Source of the DNA: Nautilus pompilius
Lineage: Eukaryota; Mollusca; Cephalopoda; Nautilida; Nautilidae
Length of the DNA stretch: 64,000 bases
Direction: 5' to 3'
Assembly (NCBI GenBank): GCA_018389105.1
Contig: JACATO010002731.1
Span: 1,302,001-1,366,000 of the forward strand
The translations under genes were made by a program, and so were the position numbers. Within the stretch, counting starts at the first letter, position 1; each line of letters opens with the position of its first letter. Of this stretch, positions 59,884-64,000 are shown one piece after another. The notes under the pieces were generated by a model. The model made no database searches. It saw only the letters and a list, made by a program, of their open reading frames with translations, and was not told the DNA's origin.

Positions 59884-59962
59884 AAATAATGTAAACAAAA
59901 AGAAGAAAAAAGGACTTTATTGGCTTAATTTGCAGAATAACAAACTGTTTAAAAAAAGATTA

Positions 59963-59968
59963 AATAAA
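59963..59968 (+). terminator. Candidate AGGF1 polyadenylation signal
   Basis: AATAAA about 80 bases after the stop codon. Further AATAAA copies occur downstream (for example near 60,462), so the site actually used is uncertain. Confidence 0.5.
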
Positions 59969-62899
59969 AAATATAAATACAATTTTAAATCCATTTCTTT
60001 ATGCCTCTCATAGCAAGACTAAATATAAAGTAGTATTAGTTATGCAGTGTTTAAACAAATTTGATATTAATATATATTAGGTTTCAATTAAGCAGATAAT
60101 CATTAATATATGGAATATTTTATCAAATGAATTGGTCTACTTTGCACTGTCTCTCTCTTAATATTAAGTGACAAAATGTACATTGAATGAATTGGTGCCA
60201 TCTGTGAACTGACAAAAATATCATAGTTATCTGTTCCAATCTGAGTACAATGCAGATTTATATTTTATTTGAAATATATTATATTTTGCATTTTTGTTTA
60301 TTTTAAGAGTTAATTGCACTATTTAAATTGCTATAGCATATAAGAAAGCTGCATAATTTTACTTGTGAAAGTTTTGGGCAAATATCTGCTCAATGCAATA
60401 GTTTTTTTTTTTTTAATTTAAGATGTGAAACGCTCTTCTATTTTCACTTAACATGACCAAAAATAAACACTATAGGATTAGTTAATTATTGTTACAATAT
60501 TATAACAAGGTATGCTTTTTCTTCTTTTAAATACTGGGCTTTAACTGCATTATAATGTAACAAACATGAAAATTAATTTGCTGCAAATAAATATGACAGA
60601 AAGTAAATCTTTGATATGGGTTTTAAATAACTGAAAAAGATTTTTTTTTTTTGCTTTTTATAGCAGGATACCAAGTATTCTAAATTATCTGGAACTGTTT
60701 CACTAAACAAAAATTGTTTTAAAAAATCTTATTTTGGCCATGCAAAAATGATACAATCATGATAGCATGATACTGAAACACATTACTAATAATATACTTT
60801 ATTATAGGATTTTTGCTTAAAATATCAATAGAATGCCTAAATTTTTAGTTATTGCTAAAACCCCTTTTCATCCACCAACTCTACTTCCCACCACACACTT
60901 GCAACTTCACACACAAACCCCAACAAATGCACCGCACCCCCTCAAAAAAAAAAAAAGATTTCAACTTGGCTCAATGTTAGAAAAATGTTTTGTTTTTTTT
61001 TTAGTAATAAAATTGTTAATGGAAGTAATAAATTACTGGAAAATATAGTTTTGTTGATGCATATTTTTCTCTACCTGTGGGGCCTCTTACATAAGCCTTG
61101 ATTGTCTGTAAGCACTGACCTATGATAAACTGGATGATGATTTTGTGCCAATATAATTGATCAGCTAGAAGTCAAAATGCTGTAGTATCTTTGATAAGAG
61201 AAGCAATTTAAACTATTTGAAATACATGTCATTTTATAGGATTTTCTTAAAATTATTAGAAAATATTTACATTATATATTTACGCCTGCAAAGTTTAAAT
61301 GTTGTTGTATATCTCAGTACCCTTTAAACAGTTTACTTGTACTAGGAGCATTAAATGAAACTCAGTTGAATACCATAACAGTGATGCTATTTCAGCTGCA
61401 TTTCATTTGAGCATCTCTAGTTTTAATATAGATGATGATAATGTTAGAGTTAAAATTTTGAAAAGCAGGACAAAGTAGCGACAGTTTAAATATATTTTAT
61501 ACAGTTGCTTCTTGACTTAAAAAGTTTATGAATTTTGTTATTGTATGATGTGGTTTTTTTTTAAAACTTGGTAATATCTTCATTTCAGGTTCCCCTGCCC
61601 TATGTCTGGGGGATAGGTCTAATCATTCATATTTCATTATATACTACACACAGACTAAGATGATATATATTTGTGTGTATATTTTTACTTAAAGAATATA
61701 ATGTTATCTCATTAATTTCAGATAATAAGCATTGGCAGGTACATTGTAGTCATTTTAAAATAAATGCTAAAAATGGTGATAGTTTAAATAAATTTGCCAT
61801 GATCTTGCTTTATTTTGTCTGTTTTAGTCACCTTGTTTCCAGATAACAACTATAATCATTTCCATTTGCTCTAACATGACTCTTGTTAAAAAATGTAATT
61901 GATTAATCCAGTCGCATCTTCTTTAGCAGAATCATAAAAACTTTAAATTAAAGAGGAATGTCTTGTGTCTCAGTAATGTTTCTTGTCATAAACATGCTTT
62001 GTATGAATCAAAACTGTTGTAACATGAATGAACTGTTTAATGATTTTTTAAAATGTTTATTGGTTTAAATTATTGTAGAAGTATTCTAAAGTACAAACAT
62101 TTTGTCATATGTGTGGTTTCTCTCTTGTGTTGTTCTTGCTGTCTGAAAGGTGGAAACAAACAATCCAACATAGAGCATCAGTTAACACAGTTGGCTTCAA
62201 AGTGAGCTATCCACTAAGAGTACAATTTACTCCATTGTTTGTGGCTATAAGACCCACCAGAATAAGGATAGAAAAGTACAGATCAGCTACACTTGATCAA
62301 CATTGGTGGATCATCCATGGTCATGTTATTGCCATTTCAGGTGGACATATCATTGATTGTGAGCAGCTTGACTATGAAAGTCAGTCCACATGGCCCTTGG
62401 GCCCAGTGTCTTAAGTACAACCAAGTGCTGAGGTTAGTAGAATCTCAGAACTCCCATTAACTGATAGGAAGGTTTAAATATTCCATAGTGAGCTTATGCT
62501 GCAGTATACTAAAGCATTGGTAACAAGGAAATGTCTATTATAAATGATCAACATTACACATAGATAGGGAAAGATTTTTGAAATGTATCACTAGTTACAA
62601 CTAATAAGGTGATGGGAAATGCTCCAACTAATCATCCTTTTTAAAACCAGTTATCTCCACAGTAAACTTCTTTAGTCATTGAGAAGCAGAGCTCAGATAA
62701 CTTGGATCTGATACAGAGGCCAGCTACTGAAAAAAAAATTGTAAGTGATATGAAGATGCTAATGTTGGCCTGCTAATGATAAAAAGTGATGGAAGTTGGA
62801 ATTAAATGCATATTGCTATACTAACTATAGAAAATAACCAGTAAATTTTTAAAAAAAGGTTTACTGAAAATATCTCTTGCAATATGTATGAATATAAAC
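59969..62899. other. Intergenic downstream of AGGF1
   Basis: About 2.9 kb, AT-rich, including any longer AGGF1 3' untranslated region. A 101-codon plus frame at 62,109-62,414 has no recognisable domain or splice context and could be repeat-derived; it is not called as a gene. Confidence 0.5.
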
Positions 62900-63963
62900 C
62901 AGTGGTTCCCAACCTTTTTTGGACTCGTGGACTTTTTTCTAATACTCAAAAGACCTGCAATTCCCTGCTACACTTCCATACTTGAAAAAAAATCAAAGAA
63001 TAAATTTAGCATTGCGTACATACTAAATAGACAGCCCCTAAGCTTCGTCTATCGTTAGTCTAAAAAGAAAGAATAAGAATAAACTTAATTTATACTAACT
63101 AAAGCTGAAACTTAAAGCATGAAGGACCATTAAAGCAAAATTGAAATTTAAAACTACAAAAAAAGTTTAATCAATACAAATTCAAATGAATATTATTAGA
63201 GAAAAATCAATGTAAATGTTCCCCGAACTAAAAAGCAACAGAAACAATATATTGTATATTATATCAGAAAAAAGAATTTTAATACATTTAATCATACATT
63301 TATTGAAAATTATTTTAGTGATTTTTTGGGTGAACAACATCTGTACATACAGTAGATTCACAACAGCTAAACAGAAATCTGCTGGTATCAGTGAACTCAG
63401 CCTCTGATCAGAACAGCTGTGTGGTGTGTCGTGTTGGTGCCAAAGTTTGCCTAAAATTGAGCTGGCTATTGTGCGTCTGGTCGAAGTCACAGTCCAGTCC
63501 TTGTGGCGTGTTCTGCCCCAGGCATTGTGGTCCGAGTCTTTTAGCTCAGGCCCCAATGGGAGTACGGCTTGATTGCGTCAGTCCTACTGTGATAACAGTT
63601 TGAGTTCTGGCCTTTGTCGACTGTGTATTGTCTTTTTTATGTGATGGTGCAAAGGCATAAGCCATGGCTGGAAGCGCGGACTGGGGTGGTGATGCAACCA
63701 GGAGGGCCTACTGTGGGAGACAAGCTTTACAGCTTTGATGCTCGGTCTCCTATTGGTGATACTGGTGTATTGGACGCAGGGTAATTTTTGTATACTTTTT
63801 TCTGGAAAAAAGTGCATCTTATAAATTGGTAAATATGGTACATATAAACAAAACAAATACATACTCATGAACAGTTTCTTGACTCAGTCATATGACAAAA
63901 ATTGAAACTTCCAGGGTTCTGTGACCCCTTTAGGAGTCACAACCCACTGGTTGGGAACTGCTG
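62900..63963. mobile_element. Non-autonomous hAT-type element, 1,064 bp
   Basis: The left end CAGTGGTTCCCAACCTTTTT and the right end CAGCAGTTCCCAACCAGTGG (read inward on the minus strand) are hAT-type inverted repeats. They are flanked by ATATAAAC (62,892-62,899) and ATATAAAT (63,964-63,971), an 8-bp duplication with one mismatch. A GC-richer interior (63,380-63,760) has short open frames but no transposase that I recognise. The ends resemble those of the hAT at 25,828. Confidence 0.82.
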
Positions 63964-64000
63964 ATATAAATTATATGTGAGACTGACAAAAAACAAAACT

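Noticed and set aside
62109..62414. 101-codon plus frame downstream of AGGF1
   Set aside because: No recognisable family, no splice partners, and near other repeats.
63182..63556. 124-codon minus frame within the terminal hAT element
   Set aside because: Lies wholly inside a non-autonomous transposon and does not resemble a transposase; likely a chance frame in the GC-rich interior.

Overview
The window is nuclear DNA from an animal. It is AT-rich, has spliced genes with long introns, and is dense in degenerate cut-and-paste transposons (hAT, mariner, Tc1) and tRNA-derived SINEs. Gene structure, transposon types and a recurring GGGAGGTAAT-like motif suggest a lophotrochozoan invertebrate, most likely a mollusc and plausibly a cephalopod. 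The organism assignment is inference only. No bacterial genes, CRISPR arrays or operons were seen.

Layout. (1) 1-9,350 is gene-poor: a Tc1-like transposase remnant (430-1,310, minus), a tRNA-derived SINE (about 2,105-2,345) and a broken ZBED5/hAT transposase copy (3,560-5,520, plus). (2) 9,348-10,020 is a 673-bp non-autonomous DNA element with an 8-bp target duplication. (3) 10,847-12,106 (minus) is an open, intronless 419-codon frame I do not recognise. About 820 bp separate it from a divergent gene on the plus strand. (4) 12,927-20,023 (plus) is a six-exon gene assembled here by phase-matched splicing. It encodes a 256-residue type I membrane protein with a signal peptide, a mannose-6-phosphate-receptor-homology (MRH) domain, one membrane segment and a short tail ending in a tyrosine sorting motif. 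Its large fourth intron holds a full-length dead mariner and a SINE. (5) 22,060-59,883 (plus) is a twelve-exon AGGF1 orthologue of about 783 codons: N-terminal coiled coil, OCRE repeats, acidic linker, FHA, and G-patch. Its introns hold a hAT element with a perfect 8-bp duplication, several Tc1-like copies (one with roughly 200-bp inverted repeats), more SINEs and microsatellites. (6) 59,884-64,000 is intergenic; a 1,064-bp hAT-type element with near-perfect 8-bp target duplications lies at 62,900-63,963.

Function. Nothing suggests that the three genes form a pathway. AGGF1 is an RNA-processing-associated protein with OCRE, FHA and G-patch modules. The MRH protein probably cycles in the endomembrane system. 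The most interesting points are the MRH protein that seems to lack most sugar-binding residues yet keeps a C-terminal YxxI signal, the AGGF1 FHA domain lacking its phospho-threonine-binding His and Asn, and a pair of compensating frameshifts in the second OCRE exon, directly beside a TTA microsatellite that abuts the splice acceptor.
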